Shown: in pieces, positions 43,617 to 54,882 of the stretch
Position numbering within the stretch: the stretch's first letter is position 1
Layout: the number at the start of each line of letters is the position of its first letter
Assembly: GCF_003697845.1 (NCBI RefSeq)
Contig: NZ_RDQE01000007.1
Span: 53,485-117,484 of the forward strand
Length of the DNA stretch: 64,000 nt
Reading direction: 5' to 3'
From: Halobellus captivus
GTDB lineage: Archaea; Halobacteriota; Halobacteria; Halobacteriales; Haloferacaceae
The notes under the pieces: model-generated
Told to the model about the DNA's origin: nothing
Database searches by the model: none
Seen by the model: only the letters and a program-made list of their open reading frames with translations
Program-made: the position numbers and the translations under genes

Positions 43617-44609
43617 CTACCAGTCGAGCGAGCCGCCGGACTGGTACTCGGTCACCTGTCGCTCGAAGAAGTTCGCCTCGCGGTTGAGGTCGACCGCCTC
43701 GGACATCCACGGGAACGGGTTCTCCGTGCCGTACCGCTCGTCCATTCCGAGCTGGGTGAGCCGGCGGTCGGCGATGTACTCGACGTACTCGACGAACCCC
43801 TCCGCCGACATTCCGAGCAGGTCGGGTGGACACGCCTCCTCGGCGTAGGTCGACTCGAGCTCGACCGCCTCGCGGATCAGCTCGTCGACCTCCGCCTCGA
43901 ACGCGTCGGTCCACACGCCGGGGTTCTCCTCGCGGATCGTGTTGATCAGCTCGACCCCGAAGTTGAGGTGGAGCGACTCGTCGCGCATGATGTACTCGAA
44001 CTGCTCGCCGACGCCGACCATCTTCCCGCGCCGCTTCAACGCGAGCATCATCGCGAAGCCGGCGTAGAAGAAGATCCCCTCCATGATCACGTAGAAGCCG
44101 ATCAGGTCGCGCAGGAACTCGCGAACGTCGTCGTCGGTCTCGATCGTGAAGTCCGGCCGGTCGATCGATCGGGTGAGGTCGACGACGAAGTCGTCCTTCG
44201 CCTCGATCGCGGGGATCCGGTCGTACATCCCGTAGAGGTACTCCGGCTCGAAGCCGAGCGAGTCACAGCAGTAGATGAACGTGTCCGTGTGGACCGCCTC
44301 CTCGTACGCCTGTCGGAGCAGGTACTGGCGGCACTCCGGCGCGGTGACGTAGTCGTAGACGGCGAGCACGAGGTTGTTCGCCGTCAGCGACTCGGCCGTC
44401 GAGAAGAACCCCAGGTTCCACTCGACCAGCCGGCGCTCGGCGTCGGTCAACTCGTCGCCCTCCCACTGGTGGACGTCGTCCGCCATCGGGATCTCCTCGG
44501 GCACCCAGTTGTTGTTGACGCCGTCGCGGTAGTACTCGCGGGCCCAGTCGTAGTCGATCGGGAGGATCTTGTTCGGGTCGTGCTGGCTGTCGGTGTTGAT
44601 GAGCGGCAT
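43617..44609 (-). CDS. nrdB: Ribonucleotide reductase small subunit, class Ic-like
   Basis: 330 aa from the ATG at 44609. Diiron-type ligands are visible: E73, E104 and H107 (EEAVH), E177 (IMEGIF) and E211/H214 (ESLH). The first ligand is Glu rather than the Asp of class Ia, and the residue four after H107, which is the radical Tyr in class Ia, is Phe111 (HTDTFIY). These two features define the class Ic subgroup, which uses a Mn/Fe cofactor instead of a tyrosyl radical. Pairs with the large subunit encoded 57 nt upstream in the same operon; makes deoxyribonucleotides. Confidence 0.9.
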   Translation of the reverse strand: MPLINTDSQHDPNKILPIDYDWAREYYRDGVNNNWVPEEIPMADDVHQWEGDELTDAERRLVEWNLGFFSTAESLTANNLVLAVYDYVTAPECRQYLLRQAYEEAVHTDTFIYCCDSLGFEPEYLYGMYDRIPAIEAKDDFVVDLTRSIDRPDFTIETDDDVREFLRDLIGFYVIMEGIFFYAGFAMMLALKRRGKMVGVGEQFEYIMRDESLHLNFGVELINTIREENPGVWTDAFEAEVDELIREAVELESTYAEEACPPDLLGMSAEGFVEYVEYIADRRLTQLGMDERYGTENPFPWMSEAVDLNREANFFERQVTEYQSGGSLDW

Positions 44610-44666
44610 GTGTCGTGTGGGTGTCGGTCGGTGTCGATGGATTCGATCGGTTCTCGGTCGGCGGCG

Positions 44667-47255
44667 CTACTGACAGGACTCGCAGGTCGGGTCCTCGACG
44701 GTGGGCAGGTCGGAGCCGCCGGCGTCGACGTCGCAGGCGTCGCCCTCGGTGCGGGAATCGCGGGCATCGTCGTCCGCTCCCTCACCTGCCGACCCCGCGT
44801 CGCCGTCGAACCCGCCGCCGCGCGACTGCGTGTCGTCGTACTCGGCCATGTCCAGCGTCGACTGCTCGATGCTCGACGCGCCGAGGGTACGCAGGTAGTA
44901 GGTCGTCTTCAGCCCCAGCTCCCAGGCGGTCCGGTAGACGTCGTCGAGCAGCGAGCCGTCCGTCGACGGGAAGAAGACGTTGTGCGACTGGCTCTGGTCG
45001 ATCCACGCGCCGCGGCGCGCGGTCAGCCGGAGCTGGTGGCGCGGGTCGATCTCGAAGGCCCCCCGGTAGAGGTCGGAGAGCTCGCCGGGCAGGTCGAGGT
45101 CGCCGACCGCGCCGTCGTGGTACTTCAACAGGTCGAGCGCCTCCGAGCCCCACTGACCCTCAGCTTTGAGGTCGGCGACGAGCCGCTCGTTGACGACGGT
45201 GAAGTCGCCGGACATGTTGGATTTCACGTAGAGGTTCGAGTACAGCGGCTCGATGGAGGGGGAGGTGCCGGCGATGGTGGAGATGGTCGCCGTGGGCGCG
45301 ATCGCGGTGGTGTTGGAGTTTCGTATGCCGTGTTCCGCGATCCGCTCGCGGACCGCGTCCCAGTCGAGCGTCTCCTCGCGGTCGACGGGGACCTCCCGGC
45401 CGCGCTCCTCGGCGAGCAGGTCGAGGGTGTCCTGCGGGAGGAGGTCGCGGTCCCACTTCGAGCCCTCGAAGGAGTCGTACGCGCCGCGCTCGCCCGCCAG
45501 TTTCGCGGAGTTGTCGATCGCGTGGTAGCCCAACAGCTCGCCGGCCTTCCCCGCGAACCCGAGGGCGCGCTCGGAGTTCATCGGGACGCGCGCGAGCTGG
45601 AGCGCCTCGTGGAACCCCATCATCCCGAGCCCGATGGGACGATGGCGCATGTTGGAGCGCTCGGCCTTCTCCGTCGGGTAGAAGTTGAGGTCGACGACGT
45701 CGTCGAGCATCCGCATCGCGGTCTCGGCGGTGTCGGCGAACAGCTCGGCGTCGAGTTCGGCCGCGTCGCCGTCGACTCCCGAAACCGTTGACCCCTCCCC
45801 GTCGCTTCCCCGCGCCGCGACCGCGACGTCGTCGGGGGCGGGGTGCGCCTCGGCGTCGCCGCGGAACGTCATGTGGCGCGCGAGGTTGACCGAGCCGAGG
45901 TTGCAGACGGCGGTCTCCTCCTCGCTCGTGTTGAGCGTGATCTCCGTACAGAGGTTCGAGGAGTTGACGACGCCGGCGTGGTCCTGTGGCGACCGGACGT
46001 TACACGGGTCCTTGAACGTGATCCACGGGTGGCCGGTCTCGAAGAGTCGCGTCAGGGTCTCCCGCCAGAGCTCGCTCGCGTCGACCGTCTCGTACTGGCG
46101 GAGCTCGCCGTTCTCGGCGGCCGCCTCGTACTCCTCGTACAGCTCCTCGAACTCCTCGCCGTAGACCCCGTGGAGCTCGGGGACCTCGTCGGGCGAGAAC
46201 AGCGTCCATCTCTGGTCGTTCTCGACCCGCTTCATGAACAGATCGGGCACCCACGCGGCGGTGTTCATGTCGTGGGTCCGGCGGCGTTCGTCGCCGGTGT
46301 TCCGGCGGAGGTCGATGAAGGCGGGGAAGTCCAGGTGCCACGCCTCGAGGTAGGCGGCCGCGGCCCCGCGGCGCTTCCCGGAGCGGTTGATCGCCCCGGT
46401 CACGTCGTTGGAGATCTTCAGGAACGGGACCGTCCCGGTCGACTCCACCCCCGTCGAGGAGACCAGCGCGCCGTCGGCACGGAGGGGCGTCCAGTCGTTG
46501 CCGAGGCCGCCGGACCACTTCGAGAGCTTGGCGTGCTCCTTGTACGCCTCGAAGATGCCCTCGAGGTCGTCGGGGACGGTGGTGAGGTAACACGAGGAGA
46601 GCTGCGGGTGGGCCGTCCCGGCGTGGAACAGCGTCGGCGTCGAGTGGACGAACCGCAGCGTCGAGAGGACCTCGTAGAACTCCTCGGCGCGTGTCTCGCG
46701 CTCCGCCTCGTCCTCCCGAAGCGCGACGCCCATCGCCACGCGCATCCAGAAGACCTGCGGCAGCTCGAACGGCTCCTCGTCCGGCTCCCGGAGGTAGTAC
46801 CGCTGTTCCAGCGTATCGAGCGCGGTGTAATCGAACAGCCCGTCCCGGTTCGGCTCGATGGCGTCGGCCAGCCGGTCGAGGTCGTACTCGTCCATCCGCT
46901 CGTCGAGGAGGTCCGCCTCGAGCCCCCGGGCGATCGCCTCGTGGAAGGAGTCGCGGTACGCCGCCCCGACGGTCTCCGCGTCGTCGGACGGCCGTTCTCC
47001 GGTGACCCGCCGGAAGTAGTCGTTGCGAGCGACCCGGGCCGCCATCGCGTCGTAGGCCGGGTCCCGTTCGATCCGCGCCGTGAGCGCGTCGACGGTCGCC
47101 TCGGCGACCTCGTCGGCGTCGGCCCCGTCGTAGAGCGCGCGCTCGATCTCGGCGACCAGCCGGTCGCGTTCGTCGTCGTCCACTACGTCCTCGTATCCGT
47201 CCCGCGCGCGCTCCAGTCGATCGTGAACCGCGGTGTCGTGTGTCGTCGTGCTCAT
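44667..47255 (-). CDS. nrdA: Ribonucleotide reductase large subunit
   Basis: 862 aa from the ATG at 47255 (the frame opens at 47273). Catalytic landmarks: the Cys of SSCYLTTVPDDLEGI, the SSNLCTEI Cys/Glu pair, AVCNLGSVNL, the double Tyr of the radical path (TTYYLRTLGA) and the C-terminal redox pair CESCQ at the end. The N-terminus (about 1-95) has an ATP-cone-like helical start. Partner of NrdB in the following gene. Its promoter probably lies in the AT-rich stretch around 47405-47450, about 150-200 nt upstream, implying a leader. Confidence 0.92.
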   Translation of the reverse strand: MSTTTHDTAVHDRLERARDGYEDVVDDDERDRLVAEIERALYDGADADEVAEATVDALTARIERDPAYDAMAARVARNDYFRRVTGERPSDDAETVGAAYRDSFHEAIARGLEADLLDERMDEYDLDRLADAIEPNRDGLFDYTALDTLEQRYYLREPDEEPFELPQVFWMRVAMGVALREDEAERETRAEEFYEVLSTLRFVHSTPTLFHAGTAHPQLSSCYLTTVPDDLEGIFEAYKEHAKLSKWSGGLGNDWTPLRADGALVSSTGVESTGTVPFLKISNDVTGAINRSGKRRGAAAAYLEAWHLDFPAFIDLRRNTGDERRRTHDMNTAAWVPDLFMKRVENDQRWTLFSPDEVPELHGVYGEEFEELYEEYEAAAENGELRQYETVDASELWRETLTRLFETGHPWITFKDPCNVRSPQDHAGVVNSSNLCTEITLNTSEEETAVCNLGSVNLARHMTFRGDAEAHPAPDDVAVAARGSDGEGSTVSGVDGDAAELDAELFADTAETAMRMLDDVVDLNFYPTEKAERSNMRHRPIGLGMMGFHEALQLARVPMNSERALGFAGKAGELLGYHAIDNSAKLAGERGAYDSFEGSKWDRDLLPQDTLDLLAEERGREVPVDREETLDWDAVRERIAEHGIRNSNTTAIAPTATISTIAGTSPSIEPLYSNLYVKSNMSGDFTVVNERLVADLKAEGQWGSEALDLLKYHDGAVGDLDLPGELSDLYRGAFEIDPRHQLRLTARRGAWIDQSQSHNVFFPSTDGSLLDDVYRTAWELGLKTTYYLRTLGASSIEQSTLDMAEYDDTQSRGGGFDGDAGSAGEGADDDARDSRTEGDACDVDAGGSDLPTVEDPTCESCQ

Positions 47256-47535
47256 GTGTGCTCCGGGTCCCACGAGTCGATGCGCCGGACGGCGTCGCCA
47301 CTGTCGACGTGTTCCGGATCCGGCACGAGCGCACGGCTACCGGTCGAGACCGGGTGACCCGTTCCGGATGAATCGCCCCGTGTGAACCGTGTCGAACCTC
47401 TCCGGCTCCATCGGCATAAACATTACCAACAACGTTTCAGTAATACAAGTGTAATTGTCCAACGCACAACTGAGCCCGCGCCGTCCTCGGTCGTTCGCGT
47501 CCCGGGTCGAACGGTCCACGGCCGATCGGGACGGG

Positions 47536-48117
47536 TCACGGTCGCCAGCTCTCGGCGTCGAGGACCCACAGCGCCCCGATCGCGCCGCCGCCGCCGAGGA
47601 ATCCTGCGACCAGCGCGAGTGCCGGCGCGGGTGCGAGGCCGACGCCCACCAACAGGAGGATCGCCCCGGCGAGCAGCGCGACCGTGTCCTCGCGGGTCGC
47701 CCCGAGGACGACGGGCGCGAGCGAGCCGCCGATCGCGGCGCCGGCGACGACGAACGGCGTCAACCCGGAAACTACGACCGCCGAGACCGGGATCCCCGTC
47801 GTCGCCAGGGAGTCGGGATCGACGCCGACGCCGAGGGCGACCCCGACGGCGACGCAGACGATCGGGGCCGCGAGGCTCGCCCGCGCGCTCAGCGTTCGAC
47901 CGCGAACGGCGGCGATGCCGGAGAGAAACGTCACCGCTCCGGCGGCCACGAGCGCGGGCGGGACCAGCCCGACCAACGAGGCCGAATCGGCGAGCGTCGG
48001 GACCCCGACGTCGGCGGCCGTCGACCGGAGGACCCACGGCTGGGCGAACAGTAGCGTCGCGATCCCGAGCAGGACGACCCCGAGCGCGCGGCGGGAGACG
48101 GAGGTGGTGGAGGCCAT
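47536..48117 (-). CDS. Polytopic membrane protein
   Basis: 193 aa from the ATG at 48117 (an ATG at 48123 would add two residues). About five hydrophobic helices: near residues 10-30, 48-66, 80-105, 115-135 and 145-185. Very GC-rich and Ala/Val/Gly-rich, as usual for such proteins in haloarchaea. No family recognised. It lies between the nrdAB operon and a lipoprotein gene, all on the minus strand. Confidence 0.65.
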   Translation of the reverse strand: MASTTSVSRRALGVVLLGIATLLFAQPWVLRSTAADVGVPTLADSASLVGLVPPALVAAGAVTFLSGIAAVRGRTLSARASLAAPIVCVAVGVALGVGVDPDSLATTGIPVSAVVVSGLTPFVVAGAAIGGSLAPVVLGATREDTVALLAGAILLLVGVGLAPAPALALVAGFLGGGGAIGALWVLDAESWRP

Positions 48118-48200
48118 ATCCATGCGACGGCGGCGGGGCGTTTATATCCGCTGGACCGATCGACGGAGTCGCCGACTCCGTCGGCTCGTCGGCTCCCGGT

Positions 48201-48728
48201 TCAGACCGTGACGCCGGTTCGGTCGTCCTCGACCGAGACGACGACGCGCTCCGGCGGCCCGCGCTCGTCGGCCAGCCGGACGAGGAGCGTGTGGACCGCG
48301 AGGTCGTCCTCGTCGCCCGGCCGGTGCCCGATCTCGTCGGCCGCGATCCGCAGCGCGTGGTCCCCGATCCGACTCACCGACCCGAGGCGGACGTCGAGCC
48401 CCGGCGGGGCCAGCCGCTGGACGACCACCAGCACGGCGTCGCCGCCGTCGTCGACGAACGGCGTCGCGTCGACGAACGACAGCGTCCGCTCCGCGCCCGC
48501 GCGAACCGTCCTTCTCGCCTCCGTTGCCGACCGAAACGAGACGGCGTGCGTCGGGAGCTCCGGCGGCCCCGCGTGCACGCTCTCCGCGGGAACGAGCGGG
48601 TCGTCGTCCACGTACCGGCTTCCGACCGCGAGGTCCCGCGGCGTCGACGCCGCGAGGTCGTGGAGCCGGTCCGTACACCCCGCGGTCGCGACGGCGAACG
48701 CGCCGGCGAGGACCGCGCGACGATGCAT
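48201..48728 (-). CDS. Putative lipoprotein
   Basis: 175 aa from the ATG at 48728. The start MHRRAVLAGAFAVATAGCTD carries a hydrophobic segment and a lipobox (TAGC), so the mature protein is probably a membrane-anchored extracellular lipoprotein. The body is beta-rich with VVVQRLAPPGLDVRLGSV and AADEIGHRPGDEDD. No enzyme motif. Confidence 0.75.
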   Translation of the reverse strand: MHRRAVLAGAFAVATAGCTDRLHDLAASTPRDLAVGSRYVDDDPLVPAESVHAGPPELPTHAVSFRSATEARRTVRAGAERTLSFVDATPFVDDGGDAVLVVVQRLAPPGLDVRLGSVSRIGDHALRIAADEIGHRPGDEDDLAVHTLLVRLADERGPPERVVVSVEDDRTGVTV

Positions 48729-48824
48729 GTTCCCCGGTCGGTCGCTGGCCGATAAAAACCCCGTCGCCGCGGCTCGCCCGCGTGATAATCGGCGGTCACG
48801 TCGAGGTACGGACGATCGCGCCGG

Positions 48825-49064
48825 TCACGTCGACGTCGACACCCCCCACGAGATCCGGTCCCAGGTCCGCTCGTAGAGGTAGTACGTCCCGGTCTTCACG
48901 AGGTTCGCGACGATCCCGATGTTCACCGCGTCGCCGACGTCGCCGACGACCGCCCAGGCGACGATCACCGTGACGAGGACCATCACCAGCCGATAACAGA
49001 GCGTCTTCACGATCGCCCGCCGCCGCGCCTGGAGGGCCGGCCGCGAGAGGAGGTCCCCGAGCAT
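48825..49064 (-). CDS. DUF2061 membrane protein
   Basis: 79 aa from the ATG at 49064 (an upstream ATG at 49088 adds eight residues). Two membrane helices at about residues 18-40 and 43-60 are separated by DVGDAVNIG; the segment ANLVKTGTYYLYERTWDRI matches DUF2061. A small integral membrane protein of unknown role, common in archaea and bacteria. Confidence 0.82.
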   Translation of the reverse strand: MLGDLLSRPALQARRRAIVKTLCYRLVMVLVTVIVAWAVVGDVGDAVNIGIVANLVKTGTYYLYERTWDRISWGVSTST

Positions 49065-49219
49065 ACGTGTCCGTGTGAGCGCGCCCACTAAATAACTGAT
49101 ATCGGGTACGTTATTACCTTTTCATAACCGATTTCGATTTCTCCATCCCGACACCTCCCTCTCGAGGAAACCGATCGTGTCCCCTTGAGGCCCTGGTTCA
49201 CCTCAAGACGATCCCCTTT

Positions 49220-51274
<2,055 letters not shown>

Positions 51275-51349
51275 GATACGCGTCGTTGGCGGCGGAACCA
51301 CTTGAGCGGCGCGGCGGGGACTGTCGTCCCCACCGGGCGCGGCAGGCAC

Positions 51350-51577
51350 TCAGTCGCTCGGCATCCCCCGCCGTCGCCAGTGGTCGACGAGCATCACGAT
51401 CGAACCGAAAAGCGCCAGCGTCGTTCCGAAGACGCCGAACGCGTGGTACGGGTTCGCGAGTTCCGCGATCGGCAGCATCATCGCCAGCGTGAACGCGGAC
51501 CCGAACAGACAGACCACCGTCGCTCGCGGATCGGGATCGTAGTAGTCGCCGAGACGAGAGAGGAGGGCGTTCGTCAC
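51350..51577 (-). CDS. Small two-helix membrane protein
   Basis: 75 aa from a GTG at 51577. Hydrophobic helices at about residues 21-40 and 46-63, then a basic end (DHWRRRGMPSD). It precedes uvrB on the same strand with a 75-nt gap and could share its transcript. Function unknown. Confidence 0.6.
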   Translation of the reverse strand: MTNALLSRLGDYYDPDPRATVVCLFGSAFTLAMMLPIAELANPYHAFGVFGTTLALFGSIVMLVDHWRRRGMPSD

Positions 51578-51702
51578 ACCGGTCCCTTTCGCGGCGCGGA
51601 CGTATTTCTTCGGGTCGACCGCGGTGTCGACGAGACCCTCGCTCGGTACTGCCTCGCCTCACGCGGGAGAAGACTGACAACCGATCGGGCGGAACGCCAA
51701 CC

Positions 51703-52110
51703 GTGTCCCTCCTACTCACACCCACCGTCGCGTTCGGCGCGGCCCTCGTGCTGTTCGTCTGGATCGCGCTCGGCGCTTGGGTGAACTTCGACGCCCGCGC
51801 TCGCGGGAGCCGCCATCCCGCTATCTGGGGCGTATTCGCACCGCTTTCGGGGATCGTGCTGTTCTACTACCTGTTCTGGTGGCGTCGCGGACGCCCCCGA
51901 GAGCGGCCGCCGGGACGGGTGGAAAGGGCCACCGCCGTCGTCGTCGTCGCCGGCCTCGGCGGACTGATCGTCGGCAGCCTCGTCTCGCCGCCCGATCCGA
52001 CCTCACAGCTGACCGTGTGGCCGATCGCGTTCGCCTGCTGTCTCCCCCTCGCGTACTGGCTGGTTCGGGCGAGACTCGGCACGAAAGGTTCTGAATCCGC
52101 CGTTCAGTAG
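51703..52110 (+). CDS. Membrane protein of unknown function
   Basis: 135 aa from a GTG at 51703. Four hydrophobic helices: about residues 5-27, 42-60, 76-96 and 106-122. A basic loop (WWRRGRPRERPPGRVER) lies between helices two and three, on the cytoplasmic side by the positive-inside rule. Divergent from the uvrB group and upstream of hisG. No family recognised. Confidence 0.65.
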   Translation: MSLLLTPTVAFGAALVLFVWIALGAWVNFDARARGSRHPAIWGVFAPLSGIVLFYYLFWWRRGRPRERPPGRVERATAVVVVAGLGGLIVGSLVSPPDPTSQLTVWPIAFACCLPLAYWLVRARLGTKGSESAVQ

Positions 52111-52200
52111 AATTCGTTGCGATCGACACGGTGACGAACAGCCCCGAATCCCACCCGACGGCGATCGCACAGCACCTCACGCCTCCCCAACCTCGGCCTC

Positions 52201-52342
52201 GACGACCCGCCAGAACCGCTGGCGGGTCGTCTCGCCCTCCCTCGCGCGTGCTCCTCGCGCCCTCCCGGGCGCTCGCAGGCGCGCGCCACCGCACTCGTGG
52301 TTTGTTATCGACCTCATGTTCGTCGTTTGTCATCGACCTCAT
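52201..52342. repeat. Strong hairpin plus 17-bp direct repeat upstream of hisG
   Basis: A hairpin with perfect 12-bp arms (gacgacccgcca and its complement, 7-nt loop) lies at 52201-52231. A 17-bp direct repeat (tttgttatcgacctcat at 52301-52317; tttgtcatcgacctcat at 52326-52342, one mismatch, 25-bp period) follows. The interval between the membrane-protein gene and hisG is otherwise gene-free. Confidence 0.55.
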
Positions 52343-52403
52343 ATCGGCGGCCGCTTCGCTCGCCGGACGAAAACGTTTCCCCCTCGCCGCGTGACCCTCC
52401 GGT

Positions 52404-53294
52404 ATGCGCATCGCCGTCCCCAACAAGGGCCGCCTACACGAGCCGACGCTCTCGCTTTTAGAGCGCGCCGGGCTCCACGTCGAGGAGACCGCCGACCGAC
52501 AGCTGTACGCCGACACGGTCGACCCCGACGTGACGGTCCTCTACGTCCGGGCGGCGGACATCCCCGAGTACGTCCGCGACGGCGCGGCGGACCTCGGCGT
52601 CACCGGTCTCGACCAGGCCGCCGAGTCCGGCGGCGTCGTCGCGGACCCCGCGGACGCGTCCGAGGACGACCTCGTCGACCTGCTGGACCTTGAGTACGGC
52701 TCCTGTCGCCTCGTCCTCGCCGCGCCGGAGGACGGCGAGGTGGCGACGGTCGAGGACCTCGCGGGGAAGACGATCGCCACCGAGTTCCCGGCCGTCACCC
52801 GCGATTACCTCGACCGCGTGAGCGTCGACGCCGACGTGGTCACCGTCACCGGCGCGACGGAGCTGACCCCCCACGTCGAGATGGCCGACGCCATCGTCGA
52901 CATCACCTCCACGGGGACGACCCTGAAGGTGAACCGCCTCGCCGTGATCGACGACGTCCTCGACTCCTCGGTCCGGCTGTTCGCCCGCCCGGACGTCGTG
53001 GACGACCCCAAGGTCGAACAGGTGACCACGGCCTTCGAGTCCGTGCTGGCCGCCGACGGCCGGCGCTACCTGATGATGAACGCGCCGAAGGATCGCTTAG
53101 ACGAGGTCAAGGACGTGATCCCCGGTCTCGGCGGCCCGACCGTGATGGACGTCGAGGCCGACGAGGAGGGGAACGGCATGGTCGCGGTCCACGCCGTCGT
53201 CGAGGAGCGCGACGTGTTCGCGACCATCTCGGAGCTGAAGGCGGTCGGCGCGAGCGGGATCCTGGTCACCGAGATCGAACGGCTCGTCGAGTGA
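52404..53294 (+). CDS. hisG: ATP phosphoribosyltransferase, long form
   Basis: 296 aa, the length of the long HisG form with a C-terminal regulatory domain. The catalytic part begins [16 protein letters not shown] and contains [14 protein letters not shown] and the PRPP loop [17 protein letters not shown]. The last 80 residues ([32 protein letters not shown]...) form the ACT-like domain that binds histidine. It catalyses the first step of histidine synthesis. Followed by a convergent GIY-YIG gene. Confidence 0.93.
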   Translation: MRIAVPNKGRLHEPTLSLLERAGLHVEETADRQLYADTVDPDVTVLYVRAADIPEYVRDGAADLGVTGLDQAAESGGVVADPADASEDDLVDLLDLEYGSCRLVLAAPEDGEVATVEDLAGKTIATEFPAVTRDYLDRVSVDADVVTVTGATELTPHVEMADAIVDITSTGTTLKVNRLAVIDDVLDSSVRLFARPDVVDDPKVEQVTTAFESVLAADGRRYLMMNAPKDRLDEVKDVIPGLGGPTVMDVEADEEGNGMVAVHAVVEERDVFATISELKAVGASGILVTEIERLVE

Positions 53295-53302
53295 GCGCGG
53301 GG

Positions 53303-53551
53303 TCACCCGTCCCCGATCAGCGCCTCCTTCTCCGTACGCGACAGCGACTTGATCGCGTGCTCGCGCGACATCGCCGCCGACCGCGAGTCGAACGACTCGA
53401 CGTATCGAAGCGTCACGGGGGTCCGTCCGCGGGTGTACTTGGCCCCCTCGCCGGCGTCGTGTTCGGCGACCCGCCGTTCCACGTCGGTGGTGTAGCCGGT
53501 GTAGAGGGTGCCGTCGGCGCATTCGATCACGTAGACGTGGTGGTCGGACAC
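53303..53551 (-). CDS. GIY-YIG nuclease-domain protein
   Basis: 82 aa from a GTG at 53551. The motifs are [17 protein letters not shown] (GIY-YIG-like), then [31 protein letters not shown] with the conserved Arg, and the Glu-containing [18 protein letters not shown]. This is the YhbQ/UPF0213-type stand-alone domain, often linked with DNA repair. It starts 6 nt after the larB stop and reads in the same direction, so it may share a transcript. Confidence 0.85.
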   Translation of the reverse strand: MSDHHVYVIECADGTLYTGYTTDVERRVAEHDAGEGAKYTRGRTPVTLRYVESFDSRSAAMSREHAIKSLSRTEKEALIGDG

Positions 53552-53557
53552 GGCCGG

Positions 53558-54439
53558 TCACTCGTCGCCGTCGACGCCTGCCCCGTCGACGCCTGCCCCG
53601 TCGACCTCGTCGCCATCGGCGTCACCGTCGTCGCCGGCGGTTCCGGCCCCGTCGATCGCGCGGGCGATGAGCCCCGCCTGCGCGCCCGCGACGAACCCGG
53701 CGTCGACGTTCACCGTCGTGAGGACGGTACACGACTGGAGCGCCCCGGCGAGCGCGGCTGCCCCCTCGCCACCCTCGCCGTATCCCGTCGAGACCGGGAT
53801 CGCGATCACGGGCGCGGCGACCAACCCGGCGACCACCGTGGGGAGCGCTCCCTCGCGGCCGGCCGCGACGACGACGACGGCCGCCTCGCGGATCCGCTCG
53901 ATCTGGTCGAGCAGACGGTCGATGTTCGCGACGCCCACGTCCTCGACCCGATCGATCGCCGCGCCGATCTCGCGGGCGACGACCTCCGCCTCGCCGGCCA
54001 CCGGCGCGTCCGCGGTCCCGGCGGTCACGACCGCGACGGTCGCGGCGAGCGCGGGCGGCTCGTACCCGTCGGCGTGGACGACGACGGTGCGGGTCACCTC
54101 GTCGTGGTCGACCGAGGCGTCCGGCGCGACGTCCCCGACCCCCTCCCTGACCGCCGCCGCGTGGTCGGAGCTCGCGCGGGTCACGAGCGCCCGTCCCGTC
54201 GTCTCGAGGGCCGTCGTCGCCAGCGCCGCGGTCTCCGCGGGGCGTTTCCCCTCCGCGAGGACCGCCTCGGGGATCCCGCGGCGGTCCCCGCGAGCGGCGT
54301 CGAACCGCCCGGCGGTCGTCGTCGCGTATCCCGTGATCCGCGATTCGGCCTCCGCGACGCCGATCTCCCCGGCCGCAAGTGCCTCGAGTGCTCCGCGGAC
54401 CGTCGACCCGTCCGTGCCGCGCTGGTTCTCCTCGCGCAT
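53558..54439 (-). CDS. larB: LarB-type nickel-pincer cofactor protein
   Basis: 293 aa from the ATG at 54439 (a GTG at 54460 would add seven). The N-terminal part (about 1-110) is variable; the core is an AIR-carboxylase (PurE)-like fold with VVTAGTADAPVAGEAEVVAREIG, IREAAVVVVAAGREGALPTVVAGLVAAPVIAIPVSTGYG and TTVNVDAGFVAGAQAG. It carboxylates and hydrolyses nicotinic acid adenine dinucleotide in the Lar cofactor route; LarC and LarE are not in the window. The tail has a short repeat (GAGVDGAGVDG). Confidence 0.88.
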   Translation of the reverse strand: MREENQRGTDGSTVRGALEALAAGEIGVAEAESRITGYATTTAGRFDAARGDRRGIPEAVLAEGKRPAETAALATTALETTGRALVTRASSDHAAAVREGVGDVAPDASVDHDEVTRTVVVHADGYEPPALAATVAVVTAGTADAPVAGEAEVVAREIGAAIDRVEDVGVANIDRLLDQIERIREAAVVVVAAGREGALPTVVAGLVAAPVIAIPVSTGYGEGGEGAAALAGALQSCTVLTTVNVDAGFVAGAQAGLIARAIDGAGTAGDDGDADGDEVDGAGVDGAGVDGDE

Positions 54440-54588
54440 GTTCGGCCTCTCGAGACGCACGGGTTCGTAGCCGTCGATCCGTGACGGCCCCGTTTCCGGC
54501 CCCGTACTCCAAAAGACATATATAAGGTCTCCCCGGCCTGCCGCCGTGAACCGCCCGCACGGCGTCCCTAGCGGGCGAATTCAGGAAC

Positions 54589-54597
54589 TCTTATTAA
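54589..54597 (+). promoter_or_regulatory. TATA box for DUF1931 gene
   Basis: The box tcttattaa is centred about 28 nt before the ATG at 54622, as for a leaderless transcript. Confidence 0.6.
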
Positions 54598-54621
54598 CTC
54601 CCGACGGGTACGCCCGATCGC

Positions 54622-54789
54622 ATGGCAGACCTCATTGTCAAAGCGGCAGTCAAGGAAGCCCTGGACGACAAGAACGTCGCTTCGGACTTCTACGACGCAC
54701 TGGACGAAGAAGTGGACGAGCTGCTCGAAGACGCTGCACGCCGCGCCGAGGCCAACGACCGGAAGACGGTCCAGCCTCGCGACCTGTAA
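54622..54789 (+). CDS. DUF1931 histone-fold small protein
   Basis: 55 aa from the ATG at 54622 to a TAA at 54787-54789. The sequence MADLIVKAAVKEALDDKNVASDFY, then DEEVDELLEDAARRAEANDRKTVQPRDL, matches the short haloarchaeal DUF1931 proteins, which have a CBF/NF-Y-like histone fold: three helices with the KTVQPRDL end acting like the R-T/D contact of archaeal histones. It may bind DNA or act as a regulator. A correctly spaced TATA box supports it. It lies between larB (divergent) and rpiA (convergent). Confidence 0.85.
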   Translation: MADLIVKAAVKEALDDKNVASDFYDALDEEVDELLEDAARRAEANDRKTVQPRDL

Positions 54790-54882
54790 GGCGTCCGACC
54801 CTGCCGTTTTTTTGACGCGCTCGCCGCGAGAAGCGGCCGCTATCGACCGATCGCGCCACCGTGTGGTCCACCTCCCGTACGG

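Noticed and set aside
43968..47357. Long plus-strand ORFs (607 and 504 aa) opposite nrdB/nrdA
   Set aside because: Leu/Val/Arg-rich shadows of the ribonucleotide reductase genes without any motif.
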